Made by a program: the position numbers and the translations under genes. Source: UBA4923 sp964606165 (lineage in GTDB: Bacteria; Bacillota; Clostridia; Saccharofermentanales; DTU023). Taken from it: DNA of 64,000 bases. How positions within the stretch are numbered: position 1 is the first letter of the stretch; the number at the start of each line of letters is the position of its first letter. The notes under the pieces are model-generated. The model saw nothing but the letters and a program-made list of their open reading frames with translations, searched no databases and was not told the origin of the DNA. Shown one piece after another: positions 1-6,994 of the stretch. Where the stretch lies: NCBI GenBank assembly GCA_964606165.1, contig CAZSFQ010000009.1:1-64000 (forward strand), written 5' to 3'.

Positions 1-170
1 CCGTCCGCGCTTATCGCAAGGATGTTACAGCCAAGTGTTACGGCGGTGACATCACAAGGAAGAAAAAGTTGCTGGAGAAGCAGAAAGAGGGCAAGAAGCG
101 CATGCGGCAGGTCGGAAGCGTTGAGGTTCCGCAAGAAGCTTTCATGAGTGTGCTCCGTTTGGGAGACTGA
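1..170 (+). CDS. lepA: Elongation factor 4 (LepA), C-terminal end only
   Basis: This is the last 55 codons of a gene entering from the left edge, read from position 3 to the TGA at 168-170. The peptide holds the lysine-rich KCYGGDITRKKKLLEKQ stretch and ends VPQEAFMSVLRLGD, which is the conserved C-terminal domain of LepA/EF4, a ribosome-associated GTPase that back-translocates stalled ribosomes. The GTPase domains lie outside the window. The family assignment is secure from this tail alone; whether the upstream part is intact cannot be seen. Confidence 0.95.
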   Translation, partial: VRAYRKDVTAKCYGGDITRKKKLLEKQKEGKKRMRQVGSVEVPQEAFMSVLRLGD

Positions 171-232
171 TAAAGACGATAAGATGTAAGGTTGTAATGA
201 TAAATCAGGACAACAAACATAACGATCAAAAA

Positions 233-315
233 GCGGACATGGTGGAATTGGCAGACACGTTGGATTTAGGTTCCAATGGGAAACCGTGCAGGTTCGAATC
301 CTGTTGTCCGCACCA
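233..315 (+). tRNA. tRNA-Leu, anticodon UAG
   Basis: The cloverleaf can be drawn by eye. The acceptor stem is GCGGACA (233-239) with TGTCCGC (305-311), discriminator A at 312 and an encoded CCA at 313-315. The anticodon stem TTGGA/TCCAA encloses the loop TTTAGGT, giving anticodon TAG (UAG). The T-arm carries GGTTCGAATCC. A variable arm longer than in most tRNAs (TGGGAAACCGT) fits a class II leucine tRNA. It lies 62 nt after lepA and is followed at once by a hairpin with a T-run. Confidence 0.96.
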
Positions 316-321
316 ATAGGA

Positions 322-350
322 AGATCCGCTCCGGCTGGGGCGGATCTTTT
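322..350 (+). terminator. Intrinsic terminator after tRNA-Leu (copy 1 of a dispersed hairpin family)
   Basis: Perfect 8-bp arms AGATCCGC (322-329) and GCGGATCT (340-347) enclose a 10-nt loop and run into TTTT. The position just after the tRNA and the T-run support Rho-independent termination. Related sequence recurs near 1060, 2760, 3660, 5040 and 6560. Confidence 0.85.
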
Positions 351-422
351 CAGACAAAATGTGTGGGTGTTACACTCGGTTTGAGTTACTGTTGGCATAA
401 ACGTCTGAGCTTATGGTGAAAA

Positions 423-875
423 ATGATTAATGAATCAATTCAAAAATGGCGTTTGGCCGGGTTCTTAATCGCCCTTATGGTCTTTCTATCATCTTGTGGG
501 ATAAACTGTGATTTGCGCGATATTTCCGCAGATATCAGTACCCACAGCGTTGTGTTCAAAAGTGAGAGAGGCTTCGGCAATGATCGCTTCGATATATACT
601 CTTTTTCTTTAAAGAAACCAGAAGACATGAGTGGCTTTCACATGGTGAGTGAAGAGTACGAGAAATTCTTCTGGGATTTCAGGTGCATGATTGATGTAGA
701 ACTAATGAATGATCCTTCCAGGGCATCCTCATTAAAAGCATTAAAAGCAGATATAGATAAGATAAAGAATCAGGAAGACGGGCGATATTTGTATGTAAGT
801 TCGAATGGTACACGTAAGTTATACGTGTATAGTCCAACTTTGAATGCCGGCTATTGTTTAATTTTGGTGATTTAG
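423..875 (+). CDS. Hypothetical lipoprotein, 150 aa
   Basis: I do not recognise the family. The N-terminus has a basic stretch, a hydrophobic segment and the lipobox LSSC at about residues 22-25, so the mature protein should be acylated at Cys25 and anchored on the outer face of the membrane. The rest (about 125 residues) is mixed and polar, with no repeat or motif I can name. No strong Shine-Dalgarno precedes the ATG at 423 (the upstream sequence is TTATGGTGAAAA), so expression may be weak. It stands alone, with a tRNA behind it and non-coding DNA ahead. Confidence 0.7.
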   Translation: MINESIQKWRLAGFLIALMVFLSSCGINCDLRDISADISTHSVVFKSERGFGNDRFDIYSFSLKKPEDMSGFHMVSEEYEKFFWDFRCMIDVELMNDPSRASSLKALKADIDKIKNQEDGRYLYVSSNGTRKLYVYSPTLNAGYCLILVI

Positions 876-1230
876 GATTTTTGACTGGTAATCTCCCTAT
901 TGTCAATCTTTTGAGTATTTCGCTCAATTAGAGCCATCATCGTCTATTGACAAGATCGACTTGTCGTTAGGTAAGAATATTCAATGTACTCCTGCGCTTT
1001 CTGAAGCTTATGTGTGGATTGTATTTGTTTTGGCGCAGGAAGCCAAACCGTTTCAGGTCCACTCCGGATGGGGCGGATCTTTTTTCAACGACTTCAGAAC
1101 TTCGATGCCCGGCACGGTAAACCCAGCGACCTAAACACCAGAAAAAGCTTTGGTAAACGTTATACTGAGATCAGGTACAAACAAGCAGTTGCCAGCTTGC
1201 GTAAAACGGCACCATAAAGGAGAAAGTATT
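876..1230. other. Non-coding stretch before the DsrE-like gene
   Basis: No convincing gene lies in these 355 bases. A short reading frame at 1014-1217 has no ribosome-binding site and no recognisable protein. The stretch holds a copy of the dispersed hairpin family at 1055-1085 and an AT-rich TATACT at 1161-1166 that could be a -10 box for the next gene, but I see no matching -35. Confidence 0.5.
1055..1085 (+). terminator. Hairpin family copy 2, followed by a T-run
   Basis: The right half GGGGCGGATCTTTTTT is almost identical to the terminator after tRNA-Leu. The left half (AGGTCCACTCC) has drifted and pairs only with wobble. It lies about 180 bp after the lipoprotein stop, so it may still terminate that transcript. 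Confidence 0.5.
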
Positions 1231-1545
1231 ATGCGCGTAATATTTCATATTGATGAGTTGAACAAATGGCCCCTGCTCCAGGCAAACGTCACCAATTTTT
1301 TGTCGGCGGAAGCGGAAGCGACGGTTGAAGTTGTTGCCTATGCCGAGGCTGTCACCTACTATGTCGGAGACAAGGAACTGCCGGAAAAACTGATTGGTAA
1401 AGTTGATTTTGTCGCTTGTGGTAATGCCCTGAAGGCATGGGAAATAGAGACCGGACTGCTGCCCGGATATGTTCGGGTTGTTCCCTCAGGTGTTGTTGAG
1501 ATCATACATAAACAAGCAGAAGGATACTATTACATCCGACCTTAG
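1231..1545 (+). CDS. DsrE-family protein, 104 aa
   Basis: The protein begins MRVIFHIDELNKW and carries the features I associate with the small DsrE/DsrF-like (COG1416) group: an early helix after the first beta strand, VDFVACGNAL in the middle with a single Cys, and the end VVPSGVVEIIHKQ...GYYYIRP. Family members are cytoplasmic and are often linked to sulfur handling, but this subgroup has no settled function. The ATG at 1231 is chosen because AAAGGAGAAAG sits 5-9 nt upstream; a longer in-frame start at 1150 lacks such a site. No sulfur-metabolism genes are nearby. Confidence 0.85.
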   Translation: MRVIFHIDELNKWPLLQANVTNFLSAEAEATVEVVAYAEAVTYYVGDKELPEKLIGKVDFVACGNALKAWEIETGLLPGYVRVVPSGVVEIIHKQAEGYYYIRP

Positions 1546-1591
1546 CGGTCTCCAGGCACCTGAACCGGTCCACAGCGTCTGGGTGCATTTA

Positions 1592-1620
1592 ATTAAGTAC
1601 AGCTGTTTGCTGCACTTAAT
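1592..1620. repeat. 12-bp stem hairpin after the DsrE-like gene
   Basis: The arms ATTAAGTACAGC (1592-1603) and GCTGCACTTAAT (1609-1620) pair with one mismatch around the loop TGTTT. No T-run follows, so it is not a standard terminator. It sits inside a wider inverted pair, TAGCGGTC (1543-1550) and GACCGCTA (1687-1694). Confidence 0.6.
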
Positions 1621-1730
1621 AAGCGCGAATTCATCATACGAGTTATCTGGAATGCGGTAACCCCCAGAAGGCAAATTGTTTGGTCCGACCGCTAGGGGGC
1701 ACTCCAGAACCGTCAAGCTGATAAAGAAAC

Positions 1731-1749
1731 GGGGGTGCAAGGCACCCCC
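1731..1749 (-). terminator. Probable terminator of the leftward lipoprotein gene
   Basis: A perfect 8-bp GC-rich stem, GGGGGTGC (1731-1738) and GCACCCCC (1742-1749), has a 3-nt loop. On the minus strand it is followed by GTTTCTTT. It lies 37 bp past the stop of the leftward gene at 1786. Confidence 0.6.
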
Positions 1750-1785
1750 TGTCTCGTAGGAAGCAGCTATGGATTCCAAAGAGTC

Positions 1786-2628
1786 TCAAGAGCTCGGATA
1801 GCTATAGCTGTATTCTTCCCCATCCGCCGACCTGGCTTCCCAATCTAATTCCGCTCTGCTGTACCATTCGGGCGCCACTTTGGGAAAATCAAGGCTTTCA
1901 TTCCCTGTCAACCGTGCAGGAAAGCCAGGTGATGTCGCAAAGCCGATCACCCCATCCTTCCTTTCGTCCATGGCGAACAGGAAATGATTGGTGTCAAGGC
2001 CTAGATTCTCTACAAAGAGACCAGGGCAATAATACTGGGCGGCGTAGCCATAGGGAGTCTCGAGAAACTCCATGTAGAATTCTATGGGAATCTCAGGGTT
2101 ATGATGGGTTATGATGATCCACCTGGTGCCATCGACAAACTCAGCCGTGGTTGTCGATTCCGGAGACGTATCACTCTTTTTATAAGTCAGGATATTCTTG
2201 TTGCCGTCTCGTTTGAAACTAACATTTTTCTCATTATAATCATAGGCTTCAGCCCATCTTGATGGATCTAGATTTCCCAGTGCAACGGACTGCACTTCCC
2301 CGTCCAACGCCCGTTCGAGCGTGAGCATTGTCTTCAAATATACTATTGAATTCTCCAGTTCATCTTTAAGACTGTCTATGCCCTCTTCCAAGCCCCAGGT
2401 CAACATTTCCTTATCCCATTTGAAATCTTCATAGGCTTTTAAAGCCACACTACCGTCAATCACTTGGCCTTCGTCGCCCCCTGGTTCCTTTCCCGGTGTA
2501 TCCGGCTCTGATACCGGACCCTTTGTTTCACTTTTTTGTCCCTGATCCGCCGGCTCTCCCTTGGTACAGCCAGCCAGGGCTACAATGACCAGTATGAGGA
2601 CTAGGCCAACTAAAACAACTCTTTTCAT
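1786..2628 (-). CDS. Hypothetical lipoprotein, 280 aa
   Basis: The N-terminus MKRVVLVGLVLILVIV leads into the lipobox LAGC, then a Gly/Pro/Glu-rich linker of about 40 residues and a globular part of about 220 residues ending YSYSYPSS. I do not recognise a family. The start at 2628 is preferred over an in-frame one 31 codons upstream because it begins exactly at a signal peptide and has GGATAGGGAAGG upstream. A promoter-like pair lies at 2690-2718. It is a single gene facing away from the next lipoprotein. Confidence 0.75.
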   Translation of the reverse strand: MKRVVLVGLVLILVIVALAGCTKGEPADQGQKSETKGPVSEPDTPGKEPGGDEGQVIDGSVALKAYEDFKWDKEMLTWGLEEGIDSLKDELENSIVYLKTMLTLERALDGEVQSVALGNLDPSRWAEAYDYNEKNVSFKRDGNKNILTYKKSDTSPESTTTAEFVDGTRWIIITHHNPEIPIEFYMEFLETPYGYAAQYYCPGLFVENLGLDTNHFLFAMDERKDGVIGFATSPGFPARLTGNESLDFPKVAPEWYSRAELDWEARSADGEEYSYSYPSS

Positions 2629-2689
2629 ACCTTCCCTATCCTTTCTACTTGTCGTTCCCGGTACCGGACCCGGGAAATCTGTATAGAAT

Positions 2690-2718
2690 ATTATACATAA
2701 AAATTGAATGTTTGTACA
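2690..2718 (-). promoter_or_regulatory. Sigma-A-type promoter for the leftward lipoprotein
   Basis: On the minus strand the order is TGTACA (2713-2718), a 17-nt spacer, then a perfect TATAAT (2690-2695), about 60 nt upstream of the ATG at 2628. The leader also carries the inverted pair TTCCCGG/CCGGGAA (2655-2661, 2670-2676). Confidence 0.6.
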
Positions 2719-2750
2719 CATTGACTATAAAGTCGGTCGGCCGCAGGATT

Positions 2751-2786
2751 CCAAACCGGCCAGGGACCGGTTGGGGCGGATCTTTT
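2751..2786 (+). terminator. Hairpin family copy 3
   Basis: CCAAACCGG (2751-2759) pairs imperfectly with CCGGTTGG (2767-2774), followed by GGGGCGGATCTTTT, the same right half as the element after tRNA-Leu. No rightward gene ends just before it, so its role as a terminator here is unclear. Confidence 0.45.
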
Positions 2787-2942
2787 GCGACTACCATCAT
2801 GAGATCGAAAACTTAATAGGTTAGTGCTTGGCACCGTGGATTTTAAAGGGGAAAGGATCAGGTAAATCGAAAGACTTGCTTTTGCAGCAGGAGCAATACA
2901 GGATGTTTCAACTTTTGCTTTATACCAAAATTATTAGTTATT

Positions 2943-2971
2943 TTGTTAAACAAATCTAAACATGATACAGT
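2943..2971 (+). promoter_or_regulatory. Candidate promoter for the lipoprotein at 3039
   Basis: TTGTTA (2943-2948), a 17-nt spacer and TACAGT (2966-2971) lie in an AT-rich block about 70 nt before the start codon. An overlapping TATATT/TATTAT is an alternative -10. Confidence 0.4.
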
Positions 2972-3038
2972 ATATTATGCAGATATCAAGAAGGGAAAGT
3001 AAGATTTTCGAACTATTGTAAGGAGGGAAAGAAAAGAA

Positions 3039-3605
3039 ATGAAGAAGATCGTTATTGCATTACTTAGTCTGGTACTGGTTCTTTCTTCTATTGGATGCGG
3101 CAACAGCGGAAAAGTGGATGACCCGGTCAGTAATGGTATAGAGAGCAGTGCTGACCATGAACAAGTCAAAAAAACTGCACAGGATGATGGTCCTGACGAA
3201 AAGGCGAAACAACCCTTGCAGATTGTACCCAACACAAATCTTCCTTTGTATCCAAACGCTGAGTTGGTCTACAGTGACGACAGGAAAATAATCTATGCAT
3301 CTGACGATCGAGCTAAGGATGTGCATGAGTTTTATGAAGAGAACGCAGACATTACAACCTTGATGACTTTCATGGGTTACTATTTGCTAGGCACAGAATT
3401 GTATGATGTGACGAATCAGGATTATAAAGATACGGCTGAGCGCAGAGCTGCAATCGATCAATACTTTGAAGATGCCGGAGGAAAAGCTGTACGTGAATTT
3501 ATGATTTTGGAAGGGGAGATGGCGAAGGAGGACATCGTGTCCCTATTCGGAGAGGAACTAGAAAAAACATTAATCGTCTTTGAGTTCATCGATTATTATA
3601 TGTGA
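3039..3605 (+). CDS. Hypothetical lipoprotein, 188 aa
   Basis: MKKIVIALLSLVLVLSSIGC is a signal peptide ending in a lipobox-like SIGC at residues 17-20. A polar linker (about residues 21-65) follows, then an acidic, mixed alpha/beta region with no motif I recognise. The ATG is preceded by a very strong AAGGAGGG. A perfect terminator follows 52 bp after the stop, so the gene is a complete single-gene unit. No function is assigned. Confidence 0.78.
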   Translation: MKKIVIALLSLVLVLSSIGCGNSGKVDDPVSNGIESSADHEQVKKTAQDDGPDEKAKQPLQIVPNTNLPLYPNAELVYSDDRKIIYASDDRAKDVHEFYEENADITTLMTFMGYYLLGTELYDVTNQDYKDTAERRAAIDQYFEDAGGKAVREFMILEGEMAKEDIVSLFGEELEKTLIVFEFIDYYM

Positions 3606-3656
3606 TTTTATAGATTAATCGAGATCAATCCATTGGAAATAAAATTAGTTAACGAC

Positions 3657-3688
3657 AAAGGATCCGCACGAAAGGAGTCGGATCCTTT
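3657..3688. terminator. Terminator between convergent genes (hairpin family copy 4)
   Basis: Perfect 10-bp arms AAAGGATCCG (3657-3666) and CGGATCCTTT (3679-3688) have a 12-nt loop. The A-rich left and T-rich right ends let it work in both directions, and it lies between the rightward lipoprotein and the leftward SGNH hydrolase. The GATCCGC core resembles the element after tRNA-Leu. Confidence 0.8.
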
Positions 3689-3736
3689 GCTTTCTCCATA
3701 GTCGAAAGCGAAGTAGGTCGGATGTCCGTCACCAAA

Positions 3737-4678
3737 TCAGTTTTCATTCCCCACGTAGGCGTGGGTTCGGATGTAATCCAAAATTAAGGTCAATCCTTCG
3801 CGATTAGGGTGCAGGCCGTCCTTTAACATCAGCTCATCCTTAGCCATGCCTTCATCATTTAAGAGAACAGAAAAAGTATCCAGATAGGAACAGCTGAGTT
3901 CTTCCGCCATGGCCAAAATCCAGCTGTTGCCTTCCGTAATCATGGCGTTGGTAATGCTGCCGTAATGTTTATACTTACGGGTAATGGGGTAGATGGATTG
4001 GAGGATGATGATGGTATCAGGGCTGATTTCCTGGATATCAGTCACTAAATCCTTGTACTCTTTGGTGAAATACGCTTCATCCATAAAAGAGATGCCGTTG
4101 ATACCTAAGGCTATGATCAGAATATCCGGGGGATGCAAGGCGACAACATCGCGAATCGGACGCTGCTTCTTATCGTAAGGATCAAGAATATGATAGGTGC
4201 TCTGATAGGCCAAAGTCATTGTTCCTTCAGGACCGGTCCAGATTTGTTTGGACTCTTTTCCATCACTAAAAAGCTCAAGCGGCCACATCCAATAAGTTGG
4301 TGAATCGCAGATGAAAGAAATCCTGTCAATATATTCCATTCCCATATCTTTACTGGGAGGGAGCAGAGCCGGTGAATCGTAATTGACAGGTGCAAGTTTG
4401 GGATTCAGCTCATAAATATAGGCTGCCGAACGATCTGCCTGAGGAGGAGGGGAGGTCGTTGTCGGAACGGTGGTCGTCGTCGTTACAAGAGTTGTTGACC
4501 TGGTAGTTGTAGCGGCAGAGGGAGGAAGCGCATCATCACCGCCGGGAGAGCCTGGGCTTGTTGGCCCGGCTGTTTCTTCAGTTGAAGTTGAAGAACAGGC
4601 CACAGGCAACCAAATGCTGCACAAGATAATCAGCACGATCAAGCAAATAAAGGGAGACCTTGCTTTTTTACATTTCAT
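3737..4678 (-). CDS. SGNH/GDSL-family hydrolase, lipoprotein, 313 aa
   Basis: A hydrophobic N-terminus ends in VACSS (lipobox-like, Cys28). A low-complexity Pro/Ser/Thr linker (residues about 30-80, runs of Thr) then leads to an extracellular domain. SGNH hints are ISFICDSPTYW near residue 125 where GDS(L) would be, IIALGINGIS where GxND is expected, and KDGLHPNREG near the end, the DxxH block with the catalytic Asp/His. Family members are esterases or acyltransferases on sugars or cell wall. The first block and the Asn block are both divergent (CDSP, GING), so activity is uncertain. It stands alone, ending at a shared terminator. Confidence 0.72.
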   Translation of the reverse strand: MKCKKARSPFICLIVLIILCSIWLPVACSSTSTEETAGPTSPGSPGGDDALPPSAATTTRSTTLVTTTTTVPTTTSPPPQADRSAAYIYELNPKLAPVNYDSPALLPPSKDMGMEYIDRISFICDSPTYWMWPLELFSDGKESKQIWTGPEGTMTLAYQSTYHILDPYDKKQRPIRDVVALHPPDILIIALGINGISFMDEAYFTKEYKDLVTDIQEISPDTIIILQSIYPITRKYKHYGSITNAMITEGNSWILAMAEELSCSYLDTFSVLLNDEGMAKDELMLKDGLHPNREGLTLILDYIRTHAYVGNEN

Positions 4679-5032
4679 CTTTCAATTGCCTAACCTGCAT
4701 AAGCCAAGATTTCCAAGTCCGCCTTGCTTAATAATATGACTATTCTGATCAAGGGGAGAGGTGGAAAAAATGCCATTTATTCATCTCCCTTAAAACATGA
4801 ATATCTACCTGTTCAATATATTGGCTCAAGTGGAAGGGTGCAAGAGGCAGAAAGCACGGAGCAACTGTCAACGGTCCGGAATACTGACAAGAGATCAAGC
4901 TCTTATGGCTATTGGTATATAAAGCCTTTCATTTACAGAACTATACCGCTACTCTTCAATGCAAAAGCAAAATCCTTTCAGAAAGAGAATTGTTTGGAAA
5001 ATGCTTATTAATTGGATCGTGCCTCCAATGCC
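4679..5032. other. Non-coding stretch upstream of the SGNH gene
   Basis: I see no supported gene. An open frame at 4724-5011 (95 codons, rightward) has no good ribosome-binding site and gives no recognisable protein. The stretch should contain the promoter of the leftward SGNH gene, but I cannot place it with confidence. Confidence 0.4.
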
Positions 5033-5064
5033 AAGATTCGCCCCGGCCAGGGTGGATCTTTTTT
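5033..5064 (+). terminator. Hairpin family copy 5 with T-run
   Basis: AAGATTCGCCC (5033-5043) pairs with GGGTGGATCTT (5050-5060) using two wobble pairs, then TTTTTT. No known rightward gene ends nearby. Its loop and right arm match the tRNA-Leu terminator family. Confidence 0.55.
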
Positions 5065-5082
5065 ACTCAGTAACTTAGGTGA

Positions 5083-5110
5083 TTGACGTTGCCAATCCTA
5101 TATCTATGAT
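5083..5110 (+). promoter_or_regulatory. Promoter of the AhpD-like gene
   Basis: TTGACG (5083-5088), a 16-nt spacer and TATGAT (5105-5110) are close to the sigma-A consensus, 50 nt before the ATG at 5161 and directly after a hairpin terminator. Confidence 0.65.
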
Positions 5111-5160
5111 TAATGTGTAGGGATCGGATAAGAACCTGTCCAATGTTTAAGGAGGCTCTC

Positions 5161-5586
5161 ATGAACCGAAAGATCAATTACAGAAAGATAGCTCCAGCTG
5201 CTTTCCATGCCCTGCTTAAAAGTGAAGAATACATGAAAGGCAGCACCCTGGATCCTAAGCTTTTAGAGCTTGTTAAAATCAGGGTTTCCCAGATGAACGG
5301 CTGCGCTTTCTGTCTTAATATGCACACAAAAGACGCAAGGGGGCTGGGTGAAAGCGAGGAGAGGATCTATCTTCTTAATGCCTGGAGGGATACGAAGCTT
5401 TACTCAGACAAGGAAAAAGCTGCTTTGGAATTTGCGGAAGCTTTGACAAATATTTCTTCAAACCCTGTTTCTGACGACTATTTTGAAAATATGAAAGCAC
5501 TTTTTACTGAAAAAGAAATTGTTGACCTGGTATTCGCCATCAACAATATCAACAGCTGGAACAGGCTGAATATCACCCTTTCATAA
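5161..5586 (+). CDS. Carboxymuconolactone decarboxylase/AhpD-like peroxidase family protein, 141 aa
   Basis: The core motif NGCAFCLNMHTKDAR (about residues 40-54) contains the CxxC pair and downstream His that define the alkylhydroperoxidase AhpD-like fold; these small helical proteins use the Cys pair to reduce peroxides. Length and the all-helical pattern fit the family. The start at 5161 has AAGGAGG 6 nt upstream; an in-frame start at 5113 does not. The gene precedes a nitroreductase on the same strand, suggesting a small redox or stress unit. The physiological substrate cannot be deduced. Confidence 0.9.
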   Translation: MNRKINYRKIAPAAFHALLKSEEYMKGSTLDPKLLELVKIRVSQMNGCAFCLNMHTKDARGLGESEERIYLLNAWRDTKLYSDKEKAALEFAEALTNISSNPVSDDYFENMKALFTEKEIVDLVFAINNINSWNRLNITLS

Positions 5587-5626
5587 AGTGCGGCTTACGA
5601 AAGAGATTCGTGATGGAGACTGAAAT

Positions 5627-5728
5627 ATGAAATACAAACCGCCTATAGCAGATGCAAAGGTCGAGGACTATTTATCTTTCTTATGGAAGCAGACAAATCT
5701 AAGCTCAAAGCTGATGGCAGCATCGTAG
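5627..5728 (+). CDS. Possible 33-aa small ORF between the AhpD-like and nitroreductase genes
   Basis: ATG at 5627 has GGAG 8 nt upstream and opens a 33-codon frame that starts MKYKPPIADAKVEDYL and stops 20 bp before the nitroreductase start. I do not recognise it. It could be a short leader peptide that couples the two genes, a remnant of a longer gene, or chance. Confidence 0.25.
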   Translation: MKYKPPIADAKVEDYLSFLWKQTNLSSKLMAAS

Positions 5729-5748
5729 AAGATGGGGAGGGCAACAAA

Positions 5749-6468
5749 ATGGATTTATATGATTCAATCAGCCGACGGAAGGCCTGTAGAAATTACCTTG
5801 CAGAACCTCTGAGTGAAAAACAACTGGAAGAAATCAAGACGGCGCTTAATACATTTAGGCCGCTACTCCCGGATACTCCATTGAATTATCGCCTTGCTTC
5901 CGAAACAAAAGGATTATTTCACGTTAAGGCTCAGCATTATCTGATTATCAGCGGACAGGGGAAAAAAGGCGAGGAAGAAAATGCAGGATTTATCGGCCAG
6001 CAGCTTATGCTGTGGTTGGATTCACATGAGCTGGGAGGTGTCTGGCTGGGTGGATCAAGAGACGCGACAAAGGAGCGCAGCAGTTCAGACATTATTGTGC
6101 TTGCTTTTGGAAAGCCTGAAGGTTCGCCGCATCGCACAATATCTGAATTCAAACGCAAACCTATTTCAGATATAACTAATGCTCCAGAGGATGAATGTAT
6201 AGAAGCAGTTCATCTGGCTCCATCGGGGATGAATCTACAACCCTGGTACTTTGAAAAGACAAGCGATAAACTCCTAATCTACCGCCAGCTGCTGAAGCCG
6301 CCCATGTCACTGGTATATAAGCTCACCAGGGTAGATATAGGGATTGCCCTATGTCATTACGCCGTGGCTTGTGGACATTTTGGTAAACCCTTCCACTTCC
6401 ATCCAGGAGGAAATGCCGAAGCAAAGAAGGGCCACCAGTATCTTGGATATGTGGATATTACAGACTGA
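5749..6468 (+). CDS. Nitroreductase-family protein (TM1586-like), 239 aa
   Basis: MDLYDSISRRKACRNY is the typical first helix of FMN-dependent nitroreductases, with the Arg-Arg/Arg pair that contacts FMN. The C-terminal half has LAPSGMNLQPWYF, the usual 'SxxNxQPW' FMN-contact segment, and ends with the VDIGIALCHYAVAC helix. Members are flavoproteins reducing nitro groups, quinones or other acceptors with NAD(P)H. I start at 5749 (GGGGAGGG 8 nt upstream); an upstream in-frame ATG at 5683 would add 22 atypical residues. It is probably co-transcribed with the AhpD-like gene. A hairpin with a T-run follows. Confidence 0.85.
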   Translation: MDLYDSISRRKACRNYLAEPLSEKQLEEIKTALNTFRPLLPDTPLNYRLASETKGLFHVKAQHYLIISGQGKKGEEENAGFIGQQLMLWLDSHELGGVWLGGSRDATKERSSSDIIVLAFGKPEGSPHRTISEFKRKPISDITNAPEDECIEAVHLAPSGMNLQPWYFEKTSDKLLIYRQLLKPPMSLVYKLTRVDIGIALCHYAVACGHFGKPFHFHPGGNAEAKKGHQYLGYVDITD

Positions 6469-6547
6469 ATTAGACGGATTGCGGTGATCGTTCAAATCCA
6501 TAACCGGAACTGGGTGATATCCATCATTGACGTTACTACCAGAATTG

Positions 6548-6577
6548 AAGATCTGCTCCGCCTGGGGAAGATCTTTT
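6548..6577 (+). terminator. Terminator after the nitroreductase (hairpin family copy 6)
   Basis: AAGATCT (6548-6554) and AGATCTT (6569-6575) pair, enclosing GCTCCGCCTGGGGA, and TTTT follows. It lies 80 bp past the nitroreductase stop. Its loop CTCCGCCTGGGG closely matches that of the tRNA-Leu terminator. Confidence 0.6.
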
Positions 6578-6600
6578 AGCCTTTCGGTTTTCTATCATGA

Positions 6601-6972
6601 TCAGTGCTTCTCTTTAATCCATTCGATCAATTGGATCCTAAGACCATTTGGATCGGAGACGAAAAAGTAGTTTACTTGCGGACTTGGCGAAAAGATATGG
6701 CCAACCTTGATCCCCATTTCCTTCATTCGCTCTGCCGCCTCTTCCAGAGATTGGACGGCAAAACCTAATGAAACCGCTTGTCCATAATCGAAATCTGACT
6801 TGGTTTGATCTGAGATAAGCTCGATCTCGGTTTCACCATTTCCAAGAAAAACAATTTCAAAACCGGGCATGGGGGAAAAACGTCTTTTGACAGGAAGTCC
6901 GATTACTTCCTGATAGAATCGCAAGGATTCCTCCAGATTTTTTACCAAGAGTGTCACGTGTGCAAAATCCAT
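6601..6972 (-). CDS. Glyoxalase/VOC-superfamily protein, 123 aa
   Basis: The protein has the paired beta-alpha-beta-beta-beta layout of the vicinal oxygen chelate fold: MDFAHVTLLVKNLEESLRF with a first-strand His, ELI near the middle, and the closing FFVSDPNGLRIQLIEW with the metal-ligand Glu. The metal ligands His4 and the Glu in QLIEW are in place, so a lyase, dioxygenase or resistance-protein activity is possible; the substrate is unknown. It lies 22 bp after the MATE gene on the same strand, so it is likely the last gene of the MarR-MATE-VOC unit. Confidence 0.88.
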   Translation of the reverse strand: MDFAHVTLLVKNLEESLRFYQEVIGLPVKRRFSPMPGFEIVFLGNGETEIELISDQTKSDFDYGQAVSLGFAVQSLEEAAERMKEMGIKVGHIFSPSPQVNYFFVSDPNGLRIQLIEWIKEKH

Positions 6973-6994
6973 GTTTCACCAACCTTTCGTTTGC

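Noticed and set aside
233..315. Integration of a genomic island at tRNA-Leu
   Set aside because: No second copy of the tRNA 3' end and no integrase were found in the window.
1014..1217. A 67-codon frame covering hairpin copy 2
   Set aside because: It reads through the hairpin and T-run, and the real gene is the DsrE-like one starting at 1231.
4724..5011. A 95-codon rightward frame upstream of the SGNH gene
   Set aside because: No ribosome-binding site, no domain, and it lies in the control region of the leftward gene.
322..6577. Integron-type gene cassettes with attC sites
   Set aside because: The hairpins lack the conserved attC core sites, no integrase is present, and genes lie in both orientations.
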